Shown: positions 41,792 through 50,650 of the stretch, piece after piece
Layout of the letters: each line of letters starts with the position of its first letter
Numbering within the stretch: position 1 is the stretch's first letter
Assembly: GCA_040902445.1 (NCBI GenBank)
Contig: JBBDXJ010000288.1
Location: 1-64,000 of the forward strand
Length of the DNA: 64,000 nt
Direction of reading: 5' to 3'
Source: Chryseosolibacter sp040902445
GTDB lineage: Bacteria > Bacteroidota > Bacteroidia > Cytophagales > Cyclobacteriaceae
The notes under the pieces: generated by a model
Database searches by the model: none
What the model was told of the DNA's origin: nothing
The model's input: the letters and a program-made list of their open reading frames with translations, nothing else
Program-made: the position numbers and the translations under genes

Positions 41792-41884
41792 ATGACGGCT
41801 AAAGAACACTATGACACACGCCTGGGAATCGTCTATTCCTTGGATGGTGAGAGACTTTTTTACAAAAATGTCAGCGCAAATTGA
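41792..41884 (+). pseudogene. Possible N-terminal remnant of a methyltransferase
   Basis: A 30-codon frame MTAKEHYDTRLGIVYSLDGE then RLFYKNVSAN and stop. The start MTAKEHYDTRLGIVYS is close to MxAKEHYDxHLGNFYSWM, which I recall from Bacteroidota SAM-dependent methyltransferases, after which the sequence dies. The resemblance is 16 residues only. Confidence 0.3.
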
Positions 41885-41890
41885 ATTCTT

Positions 41891-42490
41891 TCACGCGGAC
41901 GTAATCCACTGGCAAACTTCCTCCAGGGGTTTTCGCTTTGCTGCGGGATAATCTTTTTTAGCGATCCCGAGATGGAAGAAGCCCAAAATGCGGTCTTCTT
42001 CCTCCAGGCCGAAGAACTCTTTCGATTCCTGGAAGTAAGTTATTCCTCCTGTGCTTAGGTAACTACCAACGCCATAGGCGGTAGCTGTTAAATACATATT
42101 TTGTATAGCACAAAAGACAGCCCCGCTTTCTTCAATTTCCGGGACGGATCTTTTTTCATCCCGCTTCATCATCACCGCGATGATATGGGACGATAGCAAT
42201 GGTTTAGTCAGGAGTTTCTGATAATTGTTTTCTTTAAAAGTCCCGTCGGCTTCGGTCACTGTCTTATAAATGTCTGATTGAAGCCTGGCCAGGGCTTTGA
42301 TACCATTACCGGCAAAAACTAAAAACCTCCATGGTTCTGTTAGCTTATGGGTTGGGGCCCACCGTGCATTTTCAAGGATCTGCTTTACAATTTCCTCCTG
42401 AACAATTTCACCGGTGTAATCCTGAGGGAAAACCGACCTGCGCCGATGAATGAGTTCATTGAATTGGTCAGGATTTATTTTTGTTGCCAT
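41891..42490 (-). CDS. Nitroreductase-family protein
   Basis: 199 aa FMN-binding fold. Family signatures are RRRSVFPQDYTGEIVQEEIV at the N terminus (HRRRS binds FMN phosphate), ENARWAPTHKLTEPWRFLVF, GAVFCAIQNMYLTATAYGVG and ILGFFHLGIAKKD. Substrates for this group range from flavins and nitro compounds to iodotyrosine; not determinable. The 5' end faces the gene at 42520 across only 29 bp. Confidence 0.9.
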   Translation of the reverse strand: MATKINPDQFNELIHRRRSVFPQDYTGEIVQEEIVKQILENARWAPTHKLTEPWRFLVFAGNGIKALARLQSDIYKTVTEADGTFKENNYQKLLTKPLLSSHIIAVMMKRDEKRSVPEIEESGAVFCAIQNMYLTATAYGVGSYLSTGGITYFQESKEFFGLEEEDRILGFFHLGIAKKDYPAAKRKPLEEVCQWITSA

Positions 42491-42495
42491 TTCTA

Positions 42496-42511
42496 TTTAC
42501 TTTTATGTAAA
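42496..42511. promoter_or_regulatory. Inverted repeat TTTAC-6-GTAAA in a 29-bp divergent gap
   Basis: TTTACTTTTATGTAAA: 5-bp arms around TTTTAT, occupying most of the gap between the nitroreductase and the lipoprotein gene. Could be a shared operator; could also be chance in AT-rich DNA. Confidence 0.25.
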
Positions 42512-42519
42512 GCCTCACT

Positions 42520-43230
42520 ATGATCCGCCTTATTTTTATTGCATTTCTGGCATTTTCTGCCTGCGCGCCTGTTTATGTTCCAAACGTACGCAACTCGCCC
42601 ATGTTTACAAAAGCCGGAGAATTCCAGGCCTCATTGCAGATAGGAAACGGTGTTGAAGCACAATCTGCCTATGCCATTACAGAACATTTCGCGGTCATGA
42701 CAAACTATCTGTACGTTGACCAGGCCGGCTTTGACGATGAAGAAGATTTTCACCGCAATAAATTTTTTGAAATGGGTGCTGGATATTTTAGCAACAATGA
42801 TGAATCATTCTTTGAGGTCTTTGTGGGCTACGGCAGGGGAAAAGGTTCAAGCTACGATACCTATGAATTCTTTGGATCTCAATCGGCTTTTGCGGAAGGG
42901 AAATATGAACGGTATTTTATTCAGCCGGCATTTGGCCTGAACAAAAGCGAAGTGAATGTTTCCTTTGCTCCCCGATTCAGTATGGTGGATTTCTATAAAT
43001 TCTCTAACGAGATTGCCAGCACATCCATCCACGAGGAGCCTAAATTTTTCTTGGAGCCCGCAATCATTGGTCGGGCAAATTTTGCCAACAATCGAATGTT
43101 CGTTGTCTTTCAGGCAGGTGTGTCGTTGGGTATGAGTGGTGGTGTATACTTTGATCGCCGCACGTTCCAACTCGCCGGCGGTCTGGGATTTCGGTTAGGC
43201 GGGCAAAAAAAACTGATCAACAGACTCTAA
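42520..43230 (+). CDS. Lipidated outer-membrane beta-barrel-like protein
   Basis: 236 aa. Signal with lipobox FSAC (Cys at 15: MIRLIFIAFLAFSACAPVYV). The mature part is made of alternating amphipathic strands typical of small barrels (EFQASLQIGNGVEAQSAYAI, FFEVFVGYGRGKG, MFVVFQAGVSLGM, FQLAGGLGFRLGG). Found in Bacteroidota as conserved hypothetical lipoproteins. It ends at an inverted repeat shared with the convergent amidohydrolase gene. Confidence 0.82.
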   Translation: MIRLIFIAFLAFSACAPVYVPNVRNSPMFTKAGEFQASLQIGNGVEAQSAYAITEHFAVMTNYLYVDQAGFDDEEDFHRNKFFEMGAGYFSNNDESFFEVFVGYGRGKGSSYDTYEFFGSQSAFAEGKYERYFIQPAFGLNKSEVNVSFAPRFSMVDFYKFSNEIASTSIHEEPKFFLEPAIIGRANFANNRMFVVFQAGVSLGMSGGVYFDRRTFQLAGGLGFRLGGQKKLINRL

Positions 43231-43232
43231 AT

Positions 43233-43360
43233 AGTCCACAGTCGACAGTCCACAGCAGTGCGTAGGACTCTCTGGTTTCACGCATGGAAAATAAATTCAG
43301 AAATCAGAATTAACAATTACCTGGGCACGGCCGTGGACAGTGGACTGTCGACCGTGGTCT
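43233..43360. repeat. Inverted repeat between convergent genes
   Basis: GTCCACAGTCGACAGTCCACAG near the left (43233-43256) and its inverted relative GTGGACAGTGGACTGTCGAC (43333-43352) on the right. The 13-mer GTCGACAGTCCAC is perfect in both. The left copy starts 2 bp after a stop codon and the right one ends about 7 bp from the other. The element could serve as a bidirectional terminator and is of a type seen between genes in this phylum. Confidence 0.5.
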
Positions 43361-43365
43361 GAAGA

Positions 43366-44469
43366 CTATTTCGGAAACTGACTTGCGTCAATATTCGGAA
43401 TAACTTTTAAAGCATTTTTATAATAGATCTTCTTCAGGACGTCATCGGGCAGATCAAGTCCATACATCCTCCAAAACGCGTGATACCTTTTGTGATAGGG
43501 GAAATAATCATCTGCTGTTTCTAAAACGCGGAAGTACGTTGCGTATTCTTCGGGCACCCAGCTGTCTTTTCCGAACATAACCCGGTCCTGGTATTTGATC
43601 AGGAATTCCCTCCCATGCCGGGGTTGTCTTCCAAGTTCTGCTATTACAGCACCGATTTCACTGTACATGTTAGGTAGCTGATCCATGAGGGAACCAAGTT
43701 TTTTCAGGTCATTACCAAACCAGCCCAGGTGAGCATTGATAAATTTGGTTTTGGGATGACGCTTAAACATATTATGCTGCTCGGCTATGATCGTTTCCCA
43801 TGAAACGGGGTCATTGTCGTGTCTCCTGCGCTGGTGAAGTTTAAGTTCCAGCCAGCGTTCGTTTTTCTCGTCTATTGGTTGCCAGAATTGGCGTGGGTCT
43901 GCAGAATGGATCAAAACCGGTATACCAAGTTCTCCACACTTATCCCAGATGGGTCCGATGCGGGGATCGTCAACCCTGATGCGCTCGCCCTTGCTGTCTC
44001 TTGCCGACGCTCCGAGGTTCTTGTAGATCTTTAAACCATTAGCCCCCGCCTTAACATCGTCTTCGATCTGTTCAACGGTCCGTCTTTGCCATGCCGGGTC
44101 GTCTATATCTGAAAAGTCAATGTTGGTAAAAACAATAAAACGTTTCGCATTATATTTCTGAACATTTTTTACCGCTGCTGCCAGTTGATCTCCGCCACGG
44201 CCGCTTAGGTTAACCATTACCGCCATATTGAGTTTATCCATCTCCTCCACCAGCGAATTTAGATTTGAACTACCCATATTACCCTGATGATTATGAACAT
44301 CGATAAAAGGAAATTTCGCGCGAGTTAGTTTGTGTTCCGGAACGACCAGTGTTGATGGCGGGTCGTATATTTCAAAATCCATTTTGTCATCAATGTCCCG
44401 ATCCTGTGCGCAGGAGAGCAGCGGCGCAAAGATGGCACAGACCATAATAACGAAGTAATGTCTTCTCAT
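43366..44469 (-). CDS. Amidohydrolase-family lipoprotein
   Basis: 367 aa from the ATG at 44469 (an earlier TTG at 44487 is less likely). A lipobox LLSC puts the lipidated Cys at residue 20. The metal-dependent TIM-barrel hydrolase domain shows FIDVHNHQGN (HxH, first metal site), GLKIYKNLG (lysine of the family), VLIHSADP, FINAHLGWFGND and VMFGKDSW (Asp). This is the amidohydrolase-2 subgroup that includes dicarboxylate lactonases and decarboxylases; the substrate is unknown. Lipidation places it at the cell envelope. Confidence 0.88.
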   Translation of the reverse strand: MRRHYFVIMVCAIFAPLLSCAQDRDIDDKMDFEIYDPPSTLVVPEHKLTRAKFPFIDVHNHQGNMGSSNLNSLVEEMDKLNMAVMVNLSGRGGDQLAAAVKNVQKYNAKRFIVFTNIDFSDIDDPAWQRRTVEQIEDDVKAGANGLKIYKNLGASARDSKGERIRVDDPRIGPIWDKCGELGIPVLIHSADPRQFWQPIDEKNERWLELKLHQRRRHDNDPVSWETIIAEQHNMFKRHPKTKFINAHLGWFGNDLKKLGSLMDQLPNMYSEIGAVIAELGRQPRHGREFLIKYQDRVMFGKDSWVPEEYATYFRVLETADDYFPYHKRYHAFWRMYGLDLPDDVLKKIYYKNALKVIPNIDASQFPK

Positions 44470-44642
44470 ATTAAAAGTTTTCACCAAGATACACGTTAAA
44501 TAAATATAGCGGCAAAAGAATTATTTGAAGGGAAAAAAGCTTTTGTCTATGCTTTTTTAAGAGACTTTGATCCAGGAATTGTATTGAAATGGCCACTGCA
44601 ATCCATGGGGAATTATATAAATTGCTCCTGAAATACCCGTCC

Positions 44643-45749
44643 ATGCGAACCATTTACCTCACCCCCTTCTTTATCTTTTCCGTTTATTTTACCTCTGCCC
44701 AGGATATGCTGGTGCAGGCAAGGAAAAAGTTAGAGGCGGGGAATTTTGCCGGTGCAAAATCCGACCTGACTAAAATCCTCGATACAGAGCCGAAGAATAA
44801 GACTGCTCTTAACCTTCGCGGTGAAGCTCGTTCGGGGCTGTCAGATTTTTATGGCGCCATCAGTGATTTTACGTATGCGTTGGAGCTGGATTCAACTTTT
44901 ACAGAAGCGCTGAATAACCGGGGCGAGGCTAAAGTAAACCTCGGCGACGATGAAGGAGGCATAGAGGATTTCGACAAAGCCATTCAGTTCAACCCGCGCT
45001 TTACTGAAGCGTATACCAACCGTGGTCTCGCAAAATACAATATCGAAGACCTTCAGGCCGCCTATTTTGATTTCTCCAAAGCTCTTGAACTTGGCCCACC
45101 CGATGCTGACAAATATTACAACCGCGGCGTAGTGAAAGCCGAGCTCGGCGAATTCGTCAGCGCCATTGATGATTATACCAAGGCTGTCGAAATAGACAAA
45201 AATGATGCAACGCTTTACAACTACCGGGGGATAGCGCATTACAGTATCGGCAACCTGGAGCAAGCCATCGCCGATTATGACCAGGCCATTAAGCTTGATC
45301 CCAAAGATCCATTGAAGTTCGAAAATCGCGCACTGGCAAAAAGTGACCATGAGGATTATAAAGCAGCGCTGGAAGATTACACCCAAGCCATCGCCCTGAA
45401 CGACCAGGACCCCGAAACCTATTTCCTGAGAGGCGTGGTAAACTATTATCTCGAAGACCACGACGACGCTATCAATGACTTTACAAAAGCCATAGCCCTG
45501 GATGATACCAACCCTGTTTATTATGATAACCGCGCCTTGAGCAAGGCGGAAAAGGAGGACTATTCCGGCTCAATTGAAGATTATACCAAATCGATCGAAT
45601 TATATCCCAATGATCCGGAAACATTTTACCAGCGGGCTCTTGCAAAGATCAGTATGAACAATAAGTATGATGCCTGCCTGGACCTGAAACGCGCTGAAGA
45701 GCTCGGATCATCCGAAGCAAAAGCGGAAATAAAGAAAAATTGCAAATGA
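44643..45749 (+). CDS. Exported TPR-repeat protein
   Basis: 368 aa from the ATG at 44643, which begins MRTIYLTPFFIFSVYFTSAQ, a signal peptide; a frame from 44589 adds 18 residues before it. The rest is about ten tetratricopeptide repeats of 34 residues with the classic pattern (TEALNNRGEAKVNLGDDEGG, ADKYYNRGVVKAELGEFVSA, PETYFLRGVVNYYLEDHDDA). A protein-interaction scaffold of the envelope. Its TGA overlaps the ATG of the diacylglycerol kinase gene (ATGA), which implies translational coupling. Confidence 0.92.
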   Translation: MRTIYLTPFFIFSVYFTSAQDMLVQARKKLEAGNFAGAKSDLTKILDTEPKNKTALNLRGEARSGLSDFYGAISDFTYALELDSTFTEALNNRGEAKVNLGDDEGGIEDFDKAIQFNPRFTEAYTNRGLAKYNIEDLQAAYFDFSKALELGPPDADKYYNRGVVKAELGEFVSAIDDYTKAVEIDKNDATLYNYRGIAHYSIGNLEQAIADYDQAIKLDPKDPLKFENRALAKSDHEDYKAALEDYTQAIALNDQDPETYFLRGVVNYYLEDHDDAINDFTKAIALDDTNPVYYDNRALSKAEKEDYSGSIEDYTKSIELYPNDPETFYQRALAKISMNNKYDACLDLKRAEELGSSEAKAEIKKNCK

Positions 45750-46684
45750 AAGGATTGCGGGCGGGAAAGAAAAATGCCATCATTGTTCTCAACGGAATTT
45801 CGCTAAAAAAAAAATTATTCTATCACGAATATTTACCCGTTATCTCCCAACTCTTTAATGTGGAGGTTCATGAAACACTCTCCAGGAACGATGCGAAAAC
45901 TTTGGCTTCCAGATTCACTGATAAATACGTCGATGTGATTCTTGCGGCAGGAGGCGATGGCACCCTGCACCAGGTTGTAAATGGTATCCTCAGGGGAAGG
46001 GAAGACGAAAAAAACCTGCCCGCTATCAGCGTTATTCCGATCGGATCAGGAAATGATTTTGCAAGAGGAGCGGGGCTGAAGATGAACATTGAAAATACTG
46101 CAAAAATCTTATCAGCTTTTGAGGTACGGCCCGTTGATGTCGGTCTGGTTGAATTCAGCCTCCAACCCTCAGGGGAAACAGAAAAAGGATCTGCCTATTT
46201 TATCAATGTCGCTGATATCGGCATGGGACCAGAAGTGGTAGGCAAAGTGTTACGCAGCGGCCGACCCTTTGGCAGCGAAGTCGCGTATTACAAAAGTATC
46301 TTAAACACATTCCTTACTTACAAACCAATGGTGGTAAAAGCAACGACCCCACAATGGCGGTGGGAAGGAAAATTGCGGACAATGGCAGTAGCCAATGGTC
46401 AGTATTACGGCCACGGTCTTTGCATTGCTCCGGATGCTGTGATGGATGATCGCATGTTCTCGGTTTTTATATGCGGCAATGTTTCGGTTTTTGATTTTAT
46501 TATGCACACGGGCACACTAAAAAAAGGTAAACCTGTCATCATGGATGAAGTATTGTATAAGACTACGACCTCCATTGAATTTTCAAGTGAAAGGCCATGT
46601 TCCATAGAAGGCGATGGAGAAATCCTGGGATGGCTACCCGCAAAGGTTAAAATGATCGAAAGGCAGCTAAATTTTTTGATTTGA
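45746..46684 (+). CDS. Diacylglycerol kinase-family lipid kinase
   Basis: 312 aa cytoplasmic or membrane-associated lipid kinase of the DagK/YegS type. ATP-binding GGDGT at residues 69-73 (AAGGDGTLHQVVNG), IGSGNDFARG near 100 and a C-terminal substrate domain with NGQYYGHGLCIAPDAVMDD and CSIEGDGEI. I start at the ATG at 45746, which overlaps the previous stop by ATGA; a TTG 6 nt earlier is also possible. The physiological lipid is not readable. Confidence 0.9.
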   Translation: MKGLRAGKKNAIIVLNGISLKKKLFYHEYLPVISQLFNVEVHETLSRNDAKTLASRFTDKYVDVILAAGGDGTLHQVVNGILRGREDEKNLPAISVIPIGSGNDFARGAGLKMNIENTAKILSAFEVRPVDVGLVEFSLQPSGETEKGSAYFINVADIGMGPEVVGKVLRSGRPFGSEVAYYKSILNTFLTYKPMVVKATTPQWRWEGKLRTMAVANGQYYGHGLCIAPDAVMDDRMFSVFICGNVSVFDFIMHTGTLKKGKPVIMDEVLYKTTTSIEFSSERPCSIEGDGEILGWLPAKVKMIERQLNFLI

Positions 46685-46766
46685 TGCTTTCACTGATAAA
46701 ACAACGGATAAATGGCATTTTTCTTTCACGTTTGTTTGCGACCTTTATTGTGAAGTTAACGCCGTT

Positions 46767-49304
46767 ATGAAATTTTTTCTTCTCCCAGTACTTCTAATAT
46801 TGTTTACACTTTGTTCTTCGGCCCAGGAAAAGCTCAGGAGTCCCGCAGAATTTTTGGGCTATGAATTGGGTGACCGGTTTACACTTCATCAAAGGGCCGT
46901 CGATTATTTCAATCATGTAGCCGCCGCACTGCCGAACGCCGGGATCTTTTCCTATGGGGAAACGTATGAACACAGGCCACTGGTATACATGATCCTCAGT
47001 TCAGCCGGAAATTTCCAAAACCTGGAGCGCATCCGCACTGATAATCTGAAACGAGCGGGCCTGATGGAAGCAAATCCTTCCGGCAAAAAAACAGCCATCG
47101 TCTGGCTGAGCTATAACGTTCATGGAAATGAAGCGAGTTCAATGGAAGCCGCGATGCTGACACTATATGAATTAGGGGATCCCGGTAATGCCAAAACACA
47201 AGAGTGGTTAAAAAATACGGTTATTATCATCGACCCCTGTATCAATCCAGATGGCCGCGACCGCTATGCGAACCACTACAATAAATTCGGAAACTCGCCG
47301 CCTAATCCCAATGTTGATGCGCTGGAGCATCATGAACCATGGCCCGGCGGAAGGACCAATCACTATTTTTTTGACCTGAACCGCGACTGGGCGTGGACGA
47401 CACAAATTGAATCGAAGCAAAGAGTAAAAGTTTACAATGAGTGGCTACCCCATGTGCATGTTGATTTTCACGAACAGGGATATAATAACCCGTACTTTTT
47501 CGCTCCGGCTGCGGAACCATTGCACGAAGTGATCTCAACCTGGCAGCGGGATTTTCAGCTGATGATCGGAAAAAATAACGCAAAATATTTTGATGAACGC
47601 GGCTGGCTATATTTTACCAAAGAGGTTTTCGATTTGTATTATCCAAGCTATGGCGATACTTACCCCACCTACAACGGCGCCATCGGCATGACTTATGAGC
47701 AGGCGGGCGGGGGAACAGGTGGATTATCTGTCACGACGGAAACCGGTGAGGCCTTGACCCTAAAAGACAGGATCCTTCACCACCATACATCCGCGCTTTC
47801 TACCGTTGAGATCACCTCCCTCAATGCAGCGAGGGTATCTGATGAGTTCGAAAAATATTTTCGCGAAAACAATAGCAACCCCGCCTCAGGTTATAAAACG
47901 TACGTAATCAAAGGCAGCAATGATCCCGACAAACTTAACCAGCTTACAACCTGGATGGATACACATGCCATCCGATATGGTCATCCTTCAGCGCCAAAAT
48001 CCAGCCGGGGATTTAATTATCAAACCCAAAGTATATCCCAGCTTAACATCAGCTCAGATGATATTGTAATCAATGTTTATCAGCCAAAGTCAAGATTTAT
48101 TACCACGATCTTTGAGCCTTCGTCAAATCTATCCGATTCACTTACATATGATATCACGGCCTGGAACCTGATGTACGCCTACAACCTCGATGCCTATGCG
48201 CTGACTGAAAGGATCAACGTGGGTAAACCATATCAGCGCGGAGTTATTGAAAATGCCGCGGTAAAATCAAAACCGTACGCGTTTATCTTTAAATACCAGA
48301 GTGTTCAGGATGTTGCCCTGTTAGCCGCATTGATGCAAAGCAATGTCAAGGTACGATCCGCACAGAAATCTTTTGTCGTGGCCGGACAAACATTCGCACC
48401 GGGCTCGCTCATCGTCACGCGCAGAAACAACGAAGAGCTCAGTAACTTTGATGAAACAATCGTGTCGCTCGCCAACGAATTCAAAAGGCAGGTATACACC
48501 GCCACGACTGGTTTTGTAGAACAGGGAAAGGACCTGGGGTCAGGTGACCTGAACTTTCTGAAAGCACCTCAGATAGGCGTCCTGTTCGGCGACGAAACTT
48601 CCCCAATGTCTGCCGGAGAGATCTGGCATTTCTTTGAACAGCAGATCTATTTTCCCGTCACTCAGATAGGTGCGGAATATTTTAGAAAAATCGACCTGAA
48701 CAGATATGATGTTCTGATCATCCCCGAAGGGTCCTATCAATTATTCGATGATGAATTGCTGGATAATATATCCTCCTGGGTGACGGGAGGAGGCAGGCTT
48801 ATACTGATAGACAATGCGCTCAACTCATTTGTCGACAAAAAAGGATTTGCCCTGAAGAAATACGCTTCAGACGCCGATAAAATGCAGGCCGAGTTGCTCG
48901 AGAAGGACCGTCAGAAAAAAGAGGGTTTCCCGCGTTATGAAGATGTGGAAAGGAACCAGGTTTCCCGGAAGATCTCTGGTTCAATTTACAAAGTTCAACT
49001 CGACAACTCCCATCCGCTTGGCTTCGGGATGCGCAATACCTACTATACTTTGAAGACACAGGAAGGGCGCTTTGCCTTTTTAAGCAACGGCTGGAATGTT
49101 GGGTATTTGAAAGGTAATATCAAACCGGTGCAGGGTTTTGCGGGATTTAAAGGCAACGTAGCGCTGGAGAACAGCCTGCTTTTTGGCGTCGAGGAAAAAG
49201 GAAAAGGCCAGATTGTTTACCTGGTTGATAACCCATTGTTCAGAAACTTTTGGGAAAGCGGAAAAATGCTTTTTGCAAATGCTGTTTTTATGGTTGGCCA
49301 ATAA
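46767..49304 (+). CDS. Exported M14 zinc carboxypeptidase-like peptidase
   Basis: 845 aa. Signal peptide MKFFLLPVLLILFTLCSSAQ. The M14 domain (about 40-370) has the zinc ligands His119 and Glu122 (NVHGNEASS) and His235 (VDFHEQG), the NPDGR substrate-binding motif at 160-164, and GMTYEQAGG for the catalytic Glu region. The rest (about 400-845) contains a class I glutamine-amidotransferase-like, beta-galactosidase-lid-like tail (VLIIPEGSYQLF, NISSWVTGGGRLILIDNAL) as usual in Bacteroidota M14 proteins of this size. It probably digests peptides in the periplasm or outside the cell. Confidence 0.92.
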   Translation: MKFFLLPVLLILFTLCSSAQEKLRSPAEFLGYELGDRFTLHQRAVDYFNHVAAALPNAGIFSYGETYEHRPLVYMILSSAGNFQNLERIRTDNLKRAGLMEANPSGKKTAIVWLSYNVHGNEASSMEAAMLTLYELGDPGNAKTQEWLKNTVIIIDPCINPDGRDRYANHYNKFGNSPPNPNVDALEHHEPWPGGRTNHYFFDLNRDWAWTTQIESKQRVKVYNEWLPHVHVDFHEQGYNNPYFFAPAAEPLHEVISTWQRDFQLMIGKNNAKYFDERGWLYFTKEVFDLYYPSYGDTYPTYNGAIGMTYEQAGGGTGGLSVTTETGEALTLKDRILHHHTSALSTVEITSLNAARVSDEFEKYFRENNSNPASGYKTYVIKGSNDPDKLNQLTTWMDTHAIRYGHPSAPKSSRGFNYQTQSISQLNISSDDIVINVYQPKSRFITTIFEPSSNLSDSLTYDITAWNLMYAYNLDAYALTERINVGKPYQRGVIENAAVKSKPYAFIFKYQSVQDVALLAALMQSNVKVRSAQKSFVVAGQTFAPGSLIVTRRNNEELSNFDETIVSLANEFKRQVYTATTGFVEQGKDLGSGDLNFLKAPQIGVLFGDETSPMSAGEIWHFFEQQIYFPVTQIGAEYFRKIDLNRYDVLIIPEGSYQLFDDELLDNISSWVTGGGRLILIDNALNSFVDKKGFALKKYASDADKMQAELLEKDRQKKEGFPRYEDVERNQVSRKISGSIYKVQLDNSHPLGFGMRNTYYTLKTQEGRFAFLSNGWNVGYLKGNIKPVQGFAGFKGNVALENSLLFGVEEKGKGQIVYLVDNPLFRNFWESGKMLFANAVFMVGQ

Positions 49305-49449
49305 GTGGCACCTTTGTTGCAGCCGGTGCTGAGCATGCCATCGGCGAAGAGAAAGCAAGCGAGTGGATCTGGTTGTGTAAAAGAAAGTATCCCGCCGCAC
49401 GCTAACTTTCACAATATTTTCTCAACTTCAGTATTCCAACCTTAAAAAT

Positions 49450-50463
49450 ATGAGACCAAGCATCTTTATAACCCTGTTCCTTTTGGTCCTTACCCAATGG
49501 TGTCATGCCCAGAGCACCTCGATTGCCGGAAAGGCCAACGACTTCCTCGCCTTGCTGGATGATACCCAATCAGCCAAAGCAAGATATATGTTTGAGGATG
49601 AGGAACGATTCAACTGGCATTTTGTTCCGCGTGAGCGCAATGGAATTTCTTTCAATGATTTGAATGAAAAACAACGTCAGGCAGCCCTGAGCTTATTGAA
49701 GGCTTCACTCAGCGAACAGGGATTTCAAAAAGCCAGCAATATAATGGCACTCGAAAATGTTCTCAGGGAAGTGGAATCCAGACCTAATGAAGACACTTAC
49801 CGTGATCCGCTCAATTATTACCTGACCATATTCGGAAACCCCGACGACGAAAATATCTGGGGATGGAGACTTGAGGGCCACCACATTTCCATCAACTTTT
49901 CTTCGGGTAAGGGTGAAATTGTTTCGTCAACACCAACCTTTTGGGGTAGCAACCCCGCTATTGTTCGATCAGGTAAATTCACCGGAAGGCAAATCCTGAA
50001 ACAGGAAACCGATCTGGGCTTTACTCTCGTGAATTCGCTTAATATGAACCAACTCAAGATAGCGGTTATAGCTCCGAAAGCGCCTGCGGAAATAATTACC
50101 GGGAATCAACGCGAAGCGCAGTTACAGGAACCAAAAGGTCTTGGCTACGCCGAGATGACTGAGCAACAGAAAAAACTTTTCATGCAGTTGCTGAATGTTT
50201 ATGTTAAGAATTATCAGCTGGGATTTTCCAAAAGATTGATGGCGAAAATTGAAAAGGCGGGCATTGAAAACCTGAACTTTGCCTGGGCGGGAAGTCTTCA
50301 GCCAGGGGCCGGCCATTATTACAGGATCCAGGGTCCTATGCTTCTGATTGAATATGACAATATCCAGAATAATGCAAACCATGTCCATACGGCCGTGCGG
50401 GATTTAACCAATGATTTCGCAGCTGACATTCTAAAAGAGCATTACGAAAAGGAACATAATTGA
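49450..50463 (+). CDS. Exported DUF3500 protein
   Basis: 337 aa. Signal peptide MRPSIFITLFLLVLTQWCHA. DUF3500 pattern: FNWHFVPRERNGISFNDLNE, WGWRLEGHHISINFSSGKG, the late GPMLLIEYDNIQNNANHVHT and AVRDLTNDFAADILKEHYEK. The two conserved histidines and the Glu-Tyr-Asp string suggest a metal or ligand site, but DUF3500 has no established reaction. It follows the M14 gene on the same strand with 145 bp between. Confidence 0.9.
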   Translation: MRPSIFITLFLLVLTQWCHAQSTSIAGKANDFLALLDDTQSAKARYMFEDEERFNWHFVPRERNGISFNDLNEKQRQAALSLLKASLSEQGFQKASNIMALENVLREVESRPNEDTYRDPLNYYLTIFGNPDDENIWGWRLEGHHISINFSSGKGEIVSSTPTFWGSNPAIVRSGKFTGRQILKQETDLGFTLVNSLNMNQLKIAVIAPKAPAEIITGNQREAQLQEPKGLGYAEMTEQQKKLFMQLLNVYVKNYQLGFSKRLMAKIEKAGIENLNFAWAGSLQPGAGHYYRIQGPMLLIEYDNIQNNANHVHTAVRDLTNDFAADILKEHYEKEHN

Positions 50464-50512
50464 CGCGGGTGGATATTTCTAAGATTGAAGGTTCCAAGAT
50501 GGATACCAAGGA

Positions 50513-50644
50513 TCATATCATCTCCTCGGCATCGTGAATAGCAAATCCCTGTCCGTCCGCCCCAAACTCCGGCATCACTGTACGAATGATCTGCGCAACG
50601 AAAGTATTGCCTGCGGGTAAAATTTTCCGGATGATCGGCGCCAT
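50513..50644 (-). pseudogene. N-terminal remnant of a GNAT acetyltransferase
   Basis: 43 codons from ATG at 50644: MAPIIRKILPAGNTFVAQII then RTVMPEFGADGQGFAIHDAE and EMI, stop. The IRTVMPEFGA.GPGFAIHD.E pattern matches, from memory, the N terminus of a GNAT N-acetyltransferase of about 160 aa. The frame closes where the acetyl-CoA part should begin and the DNA beyond shows no continuation. A gene truncated after its start is likeliest. Confidence 0.45.
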
Positions 50645-50650
50645 TCAGAA

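Noticed and set aside
44533..44558. Hairpin AAAAAAGC / GCTTTTTT between the divergent genes at 44469 and 44643
   Set aside because: Only two GC pairs, and it lies between two start regions rather than after a gene, so it is not called a terminator.
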